64,000 bases of DNA from CAWKPF01 sp963851415. GTDB taxonomy: Bacteria; Acidobacteriota; Thermoanaerobaculia; Multivoradales; Multivoraceae. The notes below the pieces were generated by a model. It saw only the letters and a program-made list of their open reading frames with translations. It was not told the DNA's origin and made no database searches. A program made the position numbers and the translations under genes. Positions within the stretch are counted from its first letter, which is position 1, and every line of letters starts with the position of its first letter. Below are positions 27,469 to 36,164 of the stretch, one piece after another. The stretch covers positions 2,914,001 to 2,978,000 of the forward strand of contig CAWKPF010000002.1 of assembly GCA_963851415.1 (NCBI GenBank), in the 5' to 3' direction.

Positions 27469-28419
27469 ATGGAGCGAGTCTTGATTCAGGAACCAGCAGT
27501 ACCCCAGCCCGAAGCCATGACGCCGATTCGCGATCTCGTCGAACTGACCAAGCCGCGAGTCAACGTCATGGTGGCCTTGACGACCCTGGTGGGTGCCCTC
27601 ATGGTTCCCGACGGTAAGGGTGATGCCCTCTCGATCGCCGTCACGGTGCTCGGGACGTACGTGCTGGCCTCTGCCGCGGCGGTCTTCAACATGGTGCTCG
27701 AGGAGCGCAGCGACGCGCTCATGCCTCGCACCGCGGGTCGTCCGTTGCCGACCGGGCGCGTGACTCGGCGCCAAGCGCTACTCGTCGGTCTCGCTCTCAC
27801 CGTTGGGGGGCTGTTGATGCTTGCGTTCGGCGTGAACCTTCTCACCGCCGCGCTCGGCCTTGCCACCCTGGCCTCCTATCTGCTGGTCTACACGCCGCTC
27901 AAGGTCATCACACCGTGGTCGACCCATATCGGTGCGGTGCCCGGTGCTCTACCCATCGTGATGGGCTGGTCCGGGGCCGCGATCGCGAGGGGGCCCTTGG
28001 AGCCGTCACACCTTGGGGCGGAGTTCTCCTCACTGGGAATCGGTCCCTGGCTTCTCTTCGCCATCCTGTTCTTCTGGCAGTTGCCGCACTTCTTCGCGAT
28101 CGCGTGGCGCTATCGGCTGGACTATGCTGCCGGAGGCCTGGCCATGCTCTCGGTCGGCGACGAGGAGGGACGTCGGACCTCGGCCGAGTCGTTGGTCTTC
28201 ACCGTCGCGCTGGTGCTCTCGAGTGTCACTCCCTGGATGGTGGGAATGGTGGGGGTCGTGTACCTGGCTGGAGCGGTTCTCCTGGGAATCGGATTTCTCT
28301 ACTTCGCCGTCCGATTCCGCCTCGAGTGCTCGGAGCCACGGGCCCGAGCCTTGATGCTGTTCTCGATCCTCTATCTGCCCGCCGTGATGTTGCTCCTGGT
28401 TCTCGATCGGGTCCCTTGA
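27469..28419 (+). CDS. ctaB: Protoheme IX farnesyltransferase (heme O synthase)
   Basis: This is a 316-residue polytopic membrane prenyltransferase that adds a farnesyl group to heme B to make heme O, a precursor of heme A for aa3 oxidase. The first conserved site is LVELTKPRVNVMVALTTLV, with the aspartate-rich prenyl-binding loop here as NMVLEERSDALMPRTAGR. The second region is LFFWQLPHFFAIAWRYR with the DYAAGGLAML loop. There are about eight hydrophobic helices. ATG at 27469 gives a short N-terminal tail. ATG at 27517 (TPIRDL) fits the family equally well. Its stop is 11 bases before ctaD. Confidence 0.93.
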   Translation: MERVLIQEPAVPQPEAMTPIRDLVELTKPRVNVMVALTTLVGALMVPDGKGDALSIAVTVLGTYVLASAAAVFNMVLEERSDALMPRTAGRPLPTGRVTRRQALLVGLALTVGGLLMLAFGVNLLTAALGLATLASYLLVYTPLKVITPWSTHIGAVPGALPIVMGWSGAAIARGPLEPSHLGAEFSSLGIGPWLLFAILFFWQLPHFFAIAWRYRLDYAAGGLAMLSVGDEEGRRTSAESLVFTVALVLSSVTPWMVGMVGVVYLAGAVLLGIGFLYFAVRFRLECSEPRARALMLFSILYLPAVMLLLVLDRVP

Positions 28420-28430
28420 CGGACGGTGCA

Positions 28431-30224
28431 GTGAACGAGCATTCGAGGCCCCGACCAGATCCCCGCGGGAACCGACCCGCTTCGCCGAAGGGTTTCTGGC
28501 GGCGGTATATGTTCTCCCTCGATCACAAGGTGATCGGGATTCAGTATGCCCTCACGGCTCTGGTGTTCCTGGCGCTCGGCTTCACACTGGTGATGCTGAT
28601 GCGTTGGCAGTTGGCCTATCCAGGCGAGGCCATTCCCATGTTCGGCTCGCTGTTCGGAGAGGCGAACGCCCCCGAGGGCGTGATGATGCCCGAGTTCTAC
28701 AATCAGCTCGGTGCCATGCACGGAACGATCATGATCTTCCTCGGCGTGGTGCCGTTGGTCGTGGGCGCGTTCGGCAACTACCTGGTGCCTCTGATGATCG
28801 GAGCGCCCGACATGGCGTTCCCGCGCCTCAACATGCTCTCCTACTGGGGGTATCTGGTTTCGGGTGTGGTCATCCTGGGGAGCTTCTTGGCGCCCGGAGG
28901 GGCCCCGGGGTCGGGCTGGACGTCCTACCCGCCCCTGGCGGTGTTGGCACCCCCTGGGCAGACCGTGTGGCTGCTCGGCATGTTCGTTCTGATCTCGTCG
29001 TCGCTGCTCGGAGCGGTGAATCTGATCGTCACGATCGTGCAGCTGCGAGTGCCCGGTCTCACGCTGATGCGCATGCCCTTCTTCTGTTGGGCGCAGCTGG
29101 TGACCTCTTTCCTGCTCCTGCTCGCCTTTCCCCCGCTTCAGGGGGCGGCGGTGCTCCAGCTACTCGATCGAGTCGTCGGCACCAGTTTCTTCATGCCTGA
29201 GGGACTGGTGGTGAGTGGGCGCGCGCTCGAAGTGAGCGGTGGTGGCAGTCCGTTGCTCTGGCAACATCTGTTCTGGTTTCTGGCCCACCCCGAGGTCTAC
29301 GTTCTCATCCTGCCGGCCTTCGGTATCGTGTCGGAGATCCTGGCGGCCAATACCCGCCGACCGCTTTGGGGCTATCGCTACATGGTCTTCAGCTCGCTCT
29401 TTCTGGGTGGGATGTCGATGATCGTGTGGGCGCATCACATGTACCTCACCGGTATGGGCACCACGGTCAGTGCGTTCTTCCAGATCACCACGATGATCAT
29501 CTCGGTGCCGTCGATCGTCATCTTGACGTGCTTCCTGCTGTCGCTGTGGGGGGCGTCGATTCGCTTCACGACGGCGATGCTCTTCGCTCTGGCTTTCATT
29601 CCCATGTTCGGCATCGGCGGTCTCACGGGTCTTCCCCTGGGTCTCGCTGCCGCCGATCTTCAGTTGCACGACAGCTACTACGTGATCGGGCACTTCCACT
29701 ACATCGTGGCTCCGGGAACCATCTTCGCGATCTTTGCAGGGATCTACTTCTGGTTCCCGAAGGTGACCGGACGTCGACTCGGGGAAGGACTGGGAAAGCT
29801 GCACTTCTGGATGTCATTGCTCTTCATGAACCTCATCTTCATGCCGATGTTCGCGGTCGGGCTGGCCGGCGTGTCTCGGCGTCTCTACGACGGGGGAATG
29901 GGCTACGACTTCGCCCAGGGCGTTCTGGGACTCAACAAGATGATGTCGGTTTCCGCTTGGCTGCTGGCGCTGGCGCAGCTTCCCTTCGTGATCAACCTGG
30001 TGTCGAGCCTGCGGCGGGGGGAACGCGCCGATGCGAATCCCTGGTCTGCCACGACCCTCGAATGGACCGCACCCTCCCCTCCGATCGCTCACGGCAACTT
30101 CTCGACCCCACCCCGGGTCTATCGAGGTCCCTACGAATACAGCGTCCCTGGTGAGGCAGTCGACTTCGTGGCGCAGAGTGACCAGGGCTCGACGGCCCCC
30201 GGCGCTGTGCTCGGTGGACCCTAG
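28431..30224 (+). CDS. ctaD: Cytochrome c oxidase subunit I
   Basis: This is a 597-residue heme-copper oxidase catalytic subunit that reduces oxygen at the heme a3-CuB site. Ligands are visible: GAMHGTIMIFL (heme a histidine), FLAHPEVYVLILPAFG (CuB histidine and the crosslinked tyrosine, with the A1-type glutamate in HPE), WAHHMYLTG (CuB histidines) and YVIGHFHYIVAPG (heme a3 and a histidines). The usual GHPEVY is AHPEVY here. GTG at 28431 has GGACGG ahead. TTG at 28416 overlapping the ctaB stop is an alternative. About twelve membrane helices are present. The C-terminal 65 residues are soluble. It heads the structural genes of the operon. Confidence 0.96.
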   Translation: MNEHSRPRPDPRGNRPASPKGFWRRYMFSLDHKVIGIQYALTALVFLALGFTLVMLMRWQLAYPGEAIPMFGSLFGEANAPEGVMMPEFYNQLGAMHGTIMIFLGVVPLVVGAFGNYLVPLMIGAPDMAFPRLNMLSYWGYLVSGVVILGSFLAPGGAPGSGWTSYPPLAVLAPPGQTVWLLGMFVLISSSLLGAVNLIVTIVQLRVPGLTLMRMPFFCWAQLVTSFLLLLAFPPLQGAAVLQLLDRVVGTSFFMPEGLVVSGRALEVSGGGSPLLWQHLFWFLAHPEVYVLILPAFGIVSEILAANTRRPLWGYRYMVFSSLFLGGMSMIVWAHHMYLTGMGTTVSAFFQITTMIISVPSIVILTCFLLSLWGASIRFTTAMLFALAFIPMFGIGGLTGLPLGLAAADLQLHDSYYVIGHFHYIVAPGTIFAIFAGIYFWFPKVTGRRLGEGLGKLHFWMSLLFMNLIFMPMFAVGLAGVSRRLYDGGMGYDFAQGVLGLNKMMSVSAWLLALAQLPFVINLVSSLRRGERADANPWSATTLEWTAPSPPIAHGNFSTPPRVYRGPYEYSVPGEAVDFVAQSDQGSTAPGAVLGGP

Positions 30225-30242
30225 GCTCGGCGGAGAGAACCG

Positions 30243-30842
30243 ATGCAAGGTCTGGAGATTCCATACACGCTCGAGGCGAGACCCGACACCGGTCTCTACA
30301 ACGGGAAGTTCGGCATCTGGCTGTTCATCGCCTCGGAGATGATGCTCTTCGGTGCGTTGTTCTCGGCCTACGCCTTGCTACGGGTCAGCGCACCCGAATG
30401 GCCTGTCGCGGCGGAGATTCTCGAGGTGCCGAAGGCGACGCTGAACAGTTTCGTGCTGATCGCGTCGAGCATCACGGTGATGCTGGCCTTCCGCCGACTG
30501 CAGGGAGGCGAGACGACTTCGTTTCGTCGTTGGTACGGCGTGACCATTCTTCTCGGAGTGCTCTTTCTCGTCATCAAGGCCTGGGAGTACCAGACGAAGT
30601 GGAGCCACGGTCTTCATCCGGCCGACAGCACGTTTCTGGCGATCTACTTCGCGCTCACGGGATTTCACGCGCTGCATGTGATCGGCGGGATCGCGGCCCA
30701 TCTGTATCTCTGGGGTCCAGGATACGCGCTGCATACTCGGGTTCCCCAGCAGTACCTCAACCGAGTGGAGGTGGCTGCCATCTACTGGCACTTCGTCGAT
30801 CTGGTGTGGATCCTCCTGTTCCCGGCCGTCTATCTGCTCTAG
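30243..30842 (+). CDS. ctaE: Cytochrome c oxidase subunit III
   Basis: This is a 199-residue five-helix subunit III. It begins GLYNGKFGIWLFIASEMMLFG, and the conserved glutamates and histidines appear in IKAWEYQTKWSHGLHPADS, then FALTGFHALHVIGGIAAHL and VAAIYWHFVDLVWILLFPA. It stabilises subunit I and the proton uptake path. The short, five-helix form without an N-terminal pair is common outside proteobacterial mitochondria-like oxidases. GGAGAG lies ahead of the ATG, 18 bases after ctaD. Confidence 0.95.
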   Translation: MQGLEIPYTLEARPDTGLYNGKFGIWLFIASEMMLFGALFSAYALLRVSAPEWPVAAEILEVPKATLNSFVLIASSITVMLAFRRLQGGETTSFRRWYGVTILLGVLFLVIKAWEYQTKWSHGLHPADSTFLAIYFALTGFHALHVIGGIAAHLYLWGPGYALHTRVPQQYLNRVEVAAIYWHFVDLVWILLFPAVYLL

Positions 30843-30863
30843 CCTCTCGAGAGCGAGTCCTCC

Positions 30864-31172
30864 ATGTCGACCCACAGCCGTCCTGACCACCCTTCCTCCG
30901 GAGACTCGATCTCTAGAGCCGCTTCGCTGTTCCTGCTGCTCTCCGTGTTCACCGCAACGCTCTTCCTGGTGTCTCGAACGGGCCTGGTCGGTGGCAGGCG
31001 CGCCTTCGTCTTGTTCGGGCTGGCCGGCCTGCAGGCGGGCGTAGCGGCGACGCTTCTGCTGGGGGTCGCTCGGGAGCAACCCTGGGTGAAGGGTCTTCTT
31101 CTTCTGGTGCTCTTCGTGCTGATCGGACTTCTGGTCGGGCCGACCTTCTCGGCGTTGACCGCACCGGTGTGA
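30864..31172 (+). CDS. Small three-helix membrane protein, probable oxidase subunit IV
   Basis: This is a 102-residue protein with three hydrophobic segments (ASLFLLLSVFTATLFLV, FVLFGLAGLQAGVAATLLLG and GLLLLVLFVLIGLLVGP). Its position right after subunit III and its topology fit the prokaryotic cytochrome c oxidase subunit IV group, a sequence-divergent family. No ligand residues are seen. The assignment rests on context and topology only. Confidence 0.55.
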   Translation: MSTHSRPDHPSSGDSISRAASLFLLLSVFTATLFLVSRTGLVGGRRAFVLFGLAGLQAGVAATLLLGVAREQPWVKGLLLLVLFVLIGLLVGPTFSALTAPV

Positions 31173-31222
31173 GAACTGAAGCCGCCCTTTTCCGTGTGAA
31201 GACGACGATCGAGCGCAACGAT

Positions 31223-31492
31223 ATGTCCCGGCGATTCCTGGCTCTCTGTGTGGCGTTGTCCAGCATGGCAGTTCCTCGGGCCTCGCTCGCTTGCACCAGC
31301 TGCTTCGGGGATCCGGGCTCGGGGGAGAGCCGTGGACTGGTGGCGGGAACCCTCGTTCTCTTCGTGCTGGTTGCCGTGGTGCAGTTCGTGCTGGCTCGCT
31401 TCTTCTGGCGAGTGGTACGGCGAGAGAGGGAGTACCACGAGCGCGACGGCGAGAGGGTCATGGTAGACGCCCATCGGGAGGGAGTGCGATGA
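31223..31492 (+). CDS. Small exported membrane protein with CxxC motif, oxidase-associated
   Basis: This is an 89-residue protein that starts with a signal-like segment (RRFLALCVALSSMAVPRASLA) ending at CTSCFGDPGSGES, followed by one transmembrane helix (GTLVLFVLVAVVQFVLARFF) and a charged tail. The CxxCFG box right after the signal region faces the periplasm if the signal is cleaved, suggesting a metal- or thiol-active site, perhaps in CuA or heme assembly. That role is inferred from location. ATG at 31223 begins the signal peptide. GTG at 31169 would overlap the previous stop and add 18 residues. The stop overlaps ctaC. Confidence 0.6.
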   Translation: MSRRFLALCVALSSMAVPRASLACTSCFGDPGSGESRGLVAGTLVLFVLVAVVQFVLARFFWRVVRREREYHERDGERVMVDAHREGVR

Positions 31493-32226
31493 GTCGCTGG
31501 CTAGGGCTGCCGCCCGACTGGTCGAGGGATGGCCATCAAATCGATTCCGTGATCACACTGGTGCACTGGGCGATGCTCGCTCTCTTCGTGGTCTGGATGG
31601 CATATTTCGTCTATGTTCTCATCCGTTTTCGTGCCGGGGCTCACCCCGAAGCGCGACACGAGCCGGTTTCTGGGCGTTTTGCCATGTCGGTCGTAGCGGC
31701 GATCGCGCTGGCCGAGGTCGGGTTGCTGGTCGTCGTGGAGATCCCGCTGTGGGCGCGCCGCGTGCACGACATTCCGGCGGCCGAGGCGGCGACCCACGTG
31801 CGAGTGGTGGCCCAGCAATTTGCCTGGAACTTCCACTATCCCGGCGAAGACGGGGTCTTCGGTGCGACGTCGATCGACCTCATCGAAGAGCTCAATCCAC
31901 TCGGGCTCGACTACGACGATCCGAATGGGGTGGACGACCTCATCACGGTCAATCAGCTGCATGTGCCGGTGGACAGGCCAGTGCTGATCGAGCTCACTTC
32001 GATGGACGTGATTCACGGTTTCTTCCTCCCCTACATGCGGGTCAAGCAGGATGCGATTCCCGGCCAGGTCGTTCGCCTCACATTCACACCGATCCTCGAA
32101 GGCGAGAGCGAGGTTGCCTGTGCCCAGCTGTGTGGGCTCAGTCACTACAGCATGCGCGGAGTCTTGACCGTGGAGAGCCAGGAAGACTTCGAGAGCTGGT
32201 ATCAGGAAGAGCTGGAATACATGTAG
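31489..32226 (+). CDS. ctaC: Cytochrome c oxidase subunit II
   Basis: This is a 245-residue subunit II that takes electrons from a c-type donor through the binuclear CuA site. Two N-terminal helices (LVHWAMLALFVVWMAYFV and MSVVAAIALAEVGLLVVVEI) anchor a cupredoxin domain. The aromatic box is VVAQQFAWNFHYPG. The first CuA histidine is in MDVIHGFFLPYM and the rest in ACAQLCGLSHYSMRG (Cys, Cys, His, Met near residue 211 onward). The usual CxExC glutamate is a glutamine here. It overlaps the upstream small gene (ATGA). No fused cytochrome c domain is present. Confidence 0.95.
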   Translation: MSRWLGLPPDWSRDGHQIDSVITLVHWAMLALFVVWMAYFVYVLIRFRAGAHPEARHEPVSGRFAMSVVAAIALAEVGLLVVVEIPLWARRVHDIPAAEAATHVRVVAQQFAWNFHYPGEDGVFGATSIDLIEELNPLGLDYDDPNGVDDLITVNQLHVPVDRPVLIELTSMDVIHGFFLPYMRVKQDAIPGQVVRLTFTPILEGESEVACAQLCGLSHYSMRGVLTVESQEDFESWYQEELEYM

Positions 32227-32273
32227 CCTTGAGCCCTGTTCGCAAGAGCCGGAGCATCCGAAAGGCCTCGTGG

Positions 32274-32302
32274 TCCGGAATACCCCTGTAGGGGCTTCCG
32301 GA
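32274..32302. repeat. Strong inverted repeat between ctaC and the DUF420 gene
   Basis: TCCGGAA (32274-32280) and TTCCGGA (32296-32302) are perfect arms, with an inner CCCC/GGGG stem around TGTA. The 29-base element would form a stable hairpin in the RNA about 50 bases after ctaC. No T-run follows, so it is not a typical intrinsic terminator. It may mark a processing or partial termination point inside the operon. Confidence 0.5.
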
Positions 32303-32343
32303 CCCCGCGGTCCTCGGAGCCCCTCTACCGAGGAGAACCGTCG

Positions 32344-32766
32344 ATGGAGGTGACCGATCTTCCGGCCCTCAATGCATCCCTGAACGGCCTGAGCGCACTG
32401 CTGCTCTGCATTGGTTATGGCCTGATCCGAACCGGCCGGAAAGAGGCCCACCGCTGGGTCATGTCAGCGGCCTTCGGCTGTTCGGTGTTGTTCTTGACGT
32501 CCTACGTGATCTACCACGCGCAGGCGGGATCGGTGCCGTTCGAGGGAGCCGGCGCGATCCGGACGCTCTACTTCGTCGTCCTCGTGAGCCATGTCGTGCT
32601 CGCAGCAGTGGTGCCGATTCTCGCCCTGGTGACGCTCTGGCGAGCCCTGCGCAGCGACTTCGAGCGCCATCGTCGGATTGCCCGAATCACCCTTCCGATC
32701 TGGCTCTACGTTTCGGTTACCGGGGTGATCGTGTACTGGATGCTCTACCAGATGGACCTCAGTTGA
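32344..32766 (+). CDS. DUF420 family membrane protein
   Basis: This is a 140-residue protein with four hydrophobic helices, matching DUF420 (YozB/CtaM-like) from LPALNASLNGLSALLLCIGY, HRWVMSAAFGCSVLFLTSY, VLVSHVVLAAVVPILALVTL and PIWLYVSVTGVIVYWMLY. Conserved histidines occur in HRWVM, IYHAQ and SHVV. DUF420 genes usually sit in cytochrome oxidase operons and are thought to help heme a/copper centre assembly. Location here after ctaC agrees. The biochemical role is not settled. Confidence 0.85.
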   Translation: MEVTDLPALNASLNGLSALLLCIGYGLIRTGRKEAHRWVMSAAFGCSVLFLTSYVIYHAQAGSVPFEGAGAIRTLYFVVLVSHVVLAAVVPILALVTLWRALRSDFERHRRIARITLPIWLYVSVTGVIVYWMLYQMDLS

Positions 32767-32791
32767 GGTCTGGCGCCCTGGAGCCGAAGGC

Positions 32792-35410
32792 ATGACGACT
32801 CGCGACCGCAACGAAACGACACCGAATCCTCCACCGTGCCGAGGGTGGAATCTCGCGAATCGAATCCTCCTCGGCCTCGCGTTGCTCGGTACGTTCTTCC
32901 CCGCTGCAGGTACGACCCAGGACGAGAGTGCGCGCCCGGCGTGGTGGCCCGAGCCGCAGCGGGAGTTCTTTCTCGATGGTCCGGCCCTGCTCTTGAACGC
33001 GGCACAGCGCGAAGACCTCCTGGCCATGAACGAGAGCGATCGTGCGTCGTGGATCCAGGACTACCTCTCTCGAGACCCCGTGGCGGCAACGCCCGAGAAC
33101 GAACTGCAGGAAGCCATCGATCGGCGGCGCACGCTGGTGCGCCAGGAGTTCCTCACCTTTCAGGATGACCGAGCGAAGCTGCTCTTCCTTCACGGCCAGC
33201 CCCAAGAGCGAATTTCGATCGACTGCGATCAGGTCTTCGTCCCCATCGAGCTGTGGGGCTACGGAGCCGAAGATCAGCGACGATACCTCGTGCTCTATTC
33301 ACCGGGTCCTGAGCGGACCTGGCGGTTGTGGTTGCCCCTGGACAGTAAACGAGTGCTGTACGGGCGAGAGATGGAGTACTGGCTGGAGCAGTACGAGGAG
33401 TTGCGCCAGTACATCAGCGGCCGCCGCTTCGATCTCCAGCTGTGCAAGGACGCGAGGACCATCGATCGGATCACCGGCATCAAGGGGCTGTTCGACAACC
33501 AGGACGGGCGACCGACCAACTCGGACTTCAGCGTCTACCTCGACCCACCTTCGGAGCTGGAAGCCTGGGCTGTGCAGGCAGCGAGCACTCCGCTGCCCGA
33601 AGACCCTGGCGAGATCGCCATGGATCGGGTGGAGCTCGTCTATCCCGACCTCGAGGGTCAGCGTATGCGGTCCCGTTTGACGGTGCACCTTCCGCCGGCA
33701 TCGGGGGTCGAGCCGTTCTTCGATGCCGCGACCGGGAATGCCGAGTATCGTCTTCTGGTCGATGGGCTCCTCGAGCTCGAAGGCAAGGTCTTCGAGGAGT
33801 TCAAGGTCCGATTCAACATTCCGGCCGCGGACGAGGAGCGAGCGCTGGCGCTGGTTCTCGAGCGGCGACTCCGACCGGGGCAGCAGTTTCTCGTTCGTCT
33901 GAAGGTAACGGACGAGATCACCGGCCGGTCGGTCCACGTGGCGCGACTGGTCGACGTACCACGGGTTCCCGAAGATGTTCCCGAGGTTCCCGTCTCGGAG
34001 CAGACTCTCGTCGCTCTGGCCGAGGACCTCGAGATCAAGCCGATCGCCGGTGCCGACAGTCTGGTCATCGTGCCTCCGGAGAGCGATGTCGTGCTCGGTC
34101 TCTGGCGGGCCGAGGTACTGGTAACCGGTGAGAACATCGAGAAGGTCCGGTTCACGGTCGACGACCAGGTGCAGCTGGTACGGTCGCGTGCACCCTGGAG
34201 CGCGGAGCTGAGGCTTGCCAAGTACCCGGTCGAGCAGATCATCCGCGTCGAGGGGCTGGACAGCGAAGGCGAGGTGCTGTCCTCGGACGAGCTGGTGATC
34301 AACCAGCAGCGTGGGGAGCTGCGGGTTCGAATTGTCGATCCTCCTCGGGGCAACACGGCAGAGGGCTCGGTCGAAGCGTCGGCAGAGGTCGTGGTACCGG
34401 AGGAGCGCAGAGTCACCAAGGTCGAGTTCCTCGTCAACGGCGAGTTGCAGGCGGAGCTCGGATCGCCACCCTGGCGCGCGCCGATCGAGGTTCCTCCCTC
34501 CGGAGGCGAGGGCTCGGTCACCTACCTGACCGTGGTCGCCGAGCTCGATGACGGGGCGCGCGCCGAGGACGTGCGCTTCCTCAATGTCCCGGACTTCTTC
34601 GACCAGGTCGAGGTCGACTTCGTGGAGCTCTACACCACGGTAACCGACCGCTCGGGCGCGCCGGTGCTCGGTCTCACCGAGGATGTATTCGGCATCAAGG
34701 AAGACGGACGGCCCCAGGAGATCGGTAAGTTCGAGCTGGTCGACGATCTTCCCATCACCGTGGGCATCACGATCGACACCTCCGGCTCGATGCTGGAGGC
34801 TCTCGGCGAGGCTCGTCGCGCCGCAGCGGACTTTCTGGAGCGCATCATCACACCCAGGGACCGATCGTTCGCGGTCAGCTTCTCCAATCGACCGGAGCTT
34901 CTGATGCCTCGAACCTCCGACGTGACCGCTGTGGAGGAGTCCTTGAATACGCTTCAGGCGGTCGGAATGACTTCGCTCTACGATGCGGTGGTCACGAGTC
35001 TCTACTACTTCCGGGGTGTCAAGGGCCGCCGCGCTCTGGTGTTGCTCTCCGACGGTGAGGACACGGCGAGCACGATTCCCTATGCGGACTCCCTCGAATA
35101 CGCTCGGCGTTCGGGAGTGGCGATCTATGCGGTCGGTCTCAACATCGGCAAGCTTCAGTCCGGAGTGCGTGGCAAGCTCAAGCAGCTGGCGTCGGAGACC
35201 GGTGGAAGGAGCTTCTTCATCTCCCGCGCACAAGAGCTCGAGTCGGTCTATGCACAGATCGAGAGAGAGCTGCGTTCACAGTACCTGCTGGCGTATACCT
35301 CTGACCGCCCCAGCAGCGAGGAGTCAGGCGAGGACTCCTTCCGTTCGATCGAAGTCACGGTCAAGGGCAGTGGGCTTCAGGCCCGGACCATCAGTGGCTA
35401 CTATCCGTGA
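32792..35410 (+). CDS. Secreted GWxTD and von Willebrand factor A protein (acidobacterial type)
   Basis: This is an 872-residue exported protein. After a signal region (RILLGLALLGTFFPAAGTT) residues about 45-200 form a GWxTD-type domain (RASWIQDYLSRDP, then ELWGYGAEDQRRY). The middle part has several beta-sandwich modules (about 280-620). A C-terminal VWA domain of the VWFA-related acidobacterial type starts near 625 (VDFVELYTTVTDRSG). It has the MIDAS motif TIDTSGSML near 660-668, then ALVLLSDGEDTAS and YAVGLNIG. It is probably periplasmic or surface-located and binds partners through a divalent metal. It shares 17 bases with the next gene. Confidence 0.85.
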   Translation: MTTRDRNETTPNPPPCRGWNLANRILLGLALLGTFFPAAGTTQDESARPAWWPEPQREFFLDGPALLLNAAQREDLLAMNESDRASWIQDYLSRDPVAATPENELQEAIDRRRTLVRQEFLTFQDDRAKLLFLHGQPQERISIDCDQVFVPIELWGYGAEDQRRYLVLYSPGPERTWRLWLPLDSKRVLYGREMEYWLEQYEELRQYISGRRFDLQLCKDARTIDRITGIKGLFDNQDGRPTNSDFSVYLDPPSELEAWAVQAASTPLPEDPGEIAMDRVELVYPDLEGQRMRSRLTVHLPPASGVEPFFDAATGNAEYRLLVDGLLELEGKVFEEFKVRFNIPAADEERALALVLERRLRPGQQFLVRLKVTDEITGRSVHVARLVDVPRVPEDVPEVPVSEQTLVALAEDLEIKPIAGADSLVIVPPESDVVLGLWRAEVLVTGENIEKVRFTVDDQVQLVRSRAPWSAELRLAKYPVEQIIRVEGLDSEGEVLSSDELVINQQRGELRVRIVDPPRGNTAEGSVEASAEVVVPEERRVTKVEFLVNGELQAELGSPPWRAPIEVPPSGGEGSVTYLTVVAELDDGARAEDVRFLNVPDFFDQVEVDFVELYTTVTDRSGAPVLGLTEDVFGIKEDGRPQEIGKFELVDDLPITVGITIDTSGSMLEALGEARRAAADFLERIITPRDRSFAVSFSNRPELLMPRTSDVTAVEESLNTLQAVGMTSLYDAVVTSLYYFRGVKGRRALVLLSDGEDTASTIPYADSLEYARRSGVAIYAVGLNIGKLQSGVRGKLKQLASETGGRSFFISRAQELESVYAQIERELRSQYLLAYTSDRPSSEESGEDSFRSIEVTVKGSGLQARTISGYYP

Positions 35411-36140
35411 GCTGAGGTCGCGCATTCGGGCCACGCTCCTGACCTTGGGAGCGGCGGCTTGCGCGTGGAGCGCGCCCTTGTGTGCGCAGGCCGAGGAGTC
35501 CACTCCCGGCCCCCCTGCACTCTCGGCCGTATCGCCAGCGACCGGCGCAGAGGTCAGGGAGTTTCGCTTCGAGAGGCTCGATCGCACCTACGAAGCCTTC
35601 ATTACAGATCTTGCCCCTGTGGAGATCGGTGCGGCCCACGTCGAGCTCTCCTCTCCCGAGCACTCTCTGACGCTGGTTCGGCATCTGGCCCGACTCGAAT
35701 CGCTCGGAATGGGGGAGTTCCTGATCGATCTGGAGGTTCGCTTCGCCGGCGCTGGAACCCTGGAGGCGGACGTCACGCTCGGGCGCATCGAGAGCCACCT
35801 GAGCGATCGGCTCGCCGTGCCTGTCCAGACCCTTCAGCTGTCGGGACGTGTTCATATCGCGGCCGGCACCGAGGGCTACCTGATCACCACCCGGGAGCTT
35901 CCTGCCGAGGTTACGGTGCACATCGAGAGTGCGTTGGCACAGCGGCTGTTCGGTATCTGCCATCAGATGGTGCTGGTGCTGGTGAATCTCGACTGTGTCG
36001 ATCTCGAAGAGGCGCTTACGAGAGTGCGAGTCCCCCTCCCTCCCGCGGGAGAGACCTACCTGCTGGGTTACGACGAGTTGACCGACCCCGAGCGTCTGGC
36101 GCTCGATCAGGTCGTGCTCGAGTCTCCCACGCCGCCCTGA
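35394..36140 (+). CDS. Secreted protein of unknown function
   Basis: This 248-residue protein has a signal-like N-terminus (IRATLLTLGAAACAWSAPLCAQA) and then mostly beta-rich sequence with no motif I recognise. Segments such as FRFERLDRTYEAFITDL and ALAQRLFGICHQMVLVLVN are the most structured. GTG at 35394 is chosen because it gives a proper signal peptide and overlaps the end of the GWxTD/VWA gene by 17 bases, suggesting co-translation and a shared process. A longer frame upstream lies within that gene. No function can be assigned. Confidence 0.6.
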   Translation: MATIRELRSRIRATLLTLGAAACAWSAPLCAQAEESTPGPPALSAVSPATGAEVREFRFERLDRTYEAFITDLAPVEIGAAHVELSSPEHSLTLVRHLARLESLGMGEFLIDLEVRFAGAGTLEADVTLGRIESHLSDRLAVPVQTLQLSGRVHIAAGTEGYLITTRELPAEVTVHIESALAQRLFGICHQMVLVLVNLDCVDLEEALTRVRVPLPPAGETYLLGYDELTDPERLALDQVVLESPTPP

Positions 36141-36164
36141 GGGGCCTGGCGAGAGATTCGGCAG

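Noticed and set aside
27915..28430. Upstream extension of the ctaD frame
   Set aside because: It overlaps ctaB in another frame and has no oxidase-like sequence. The GTG at 28431 fits the family.
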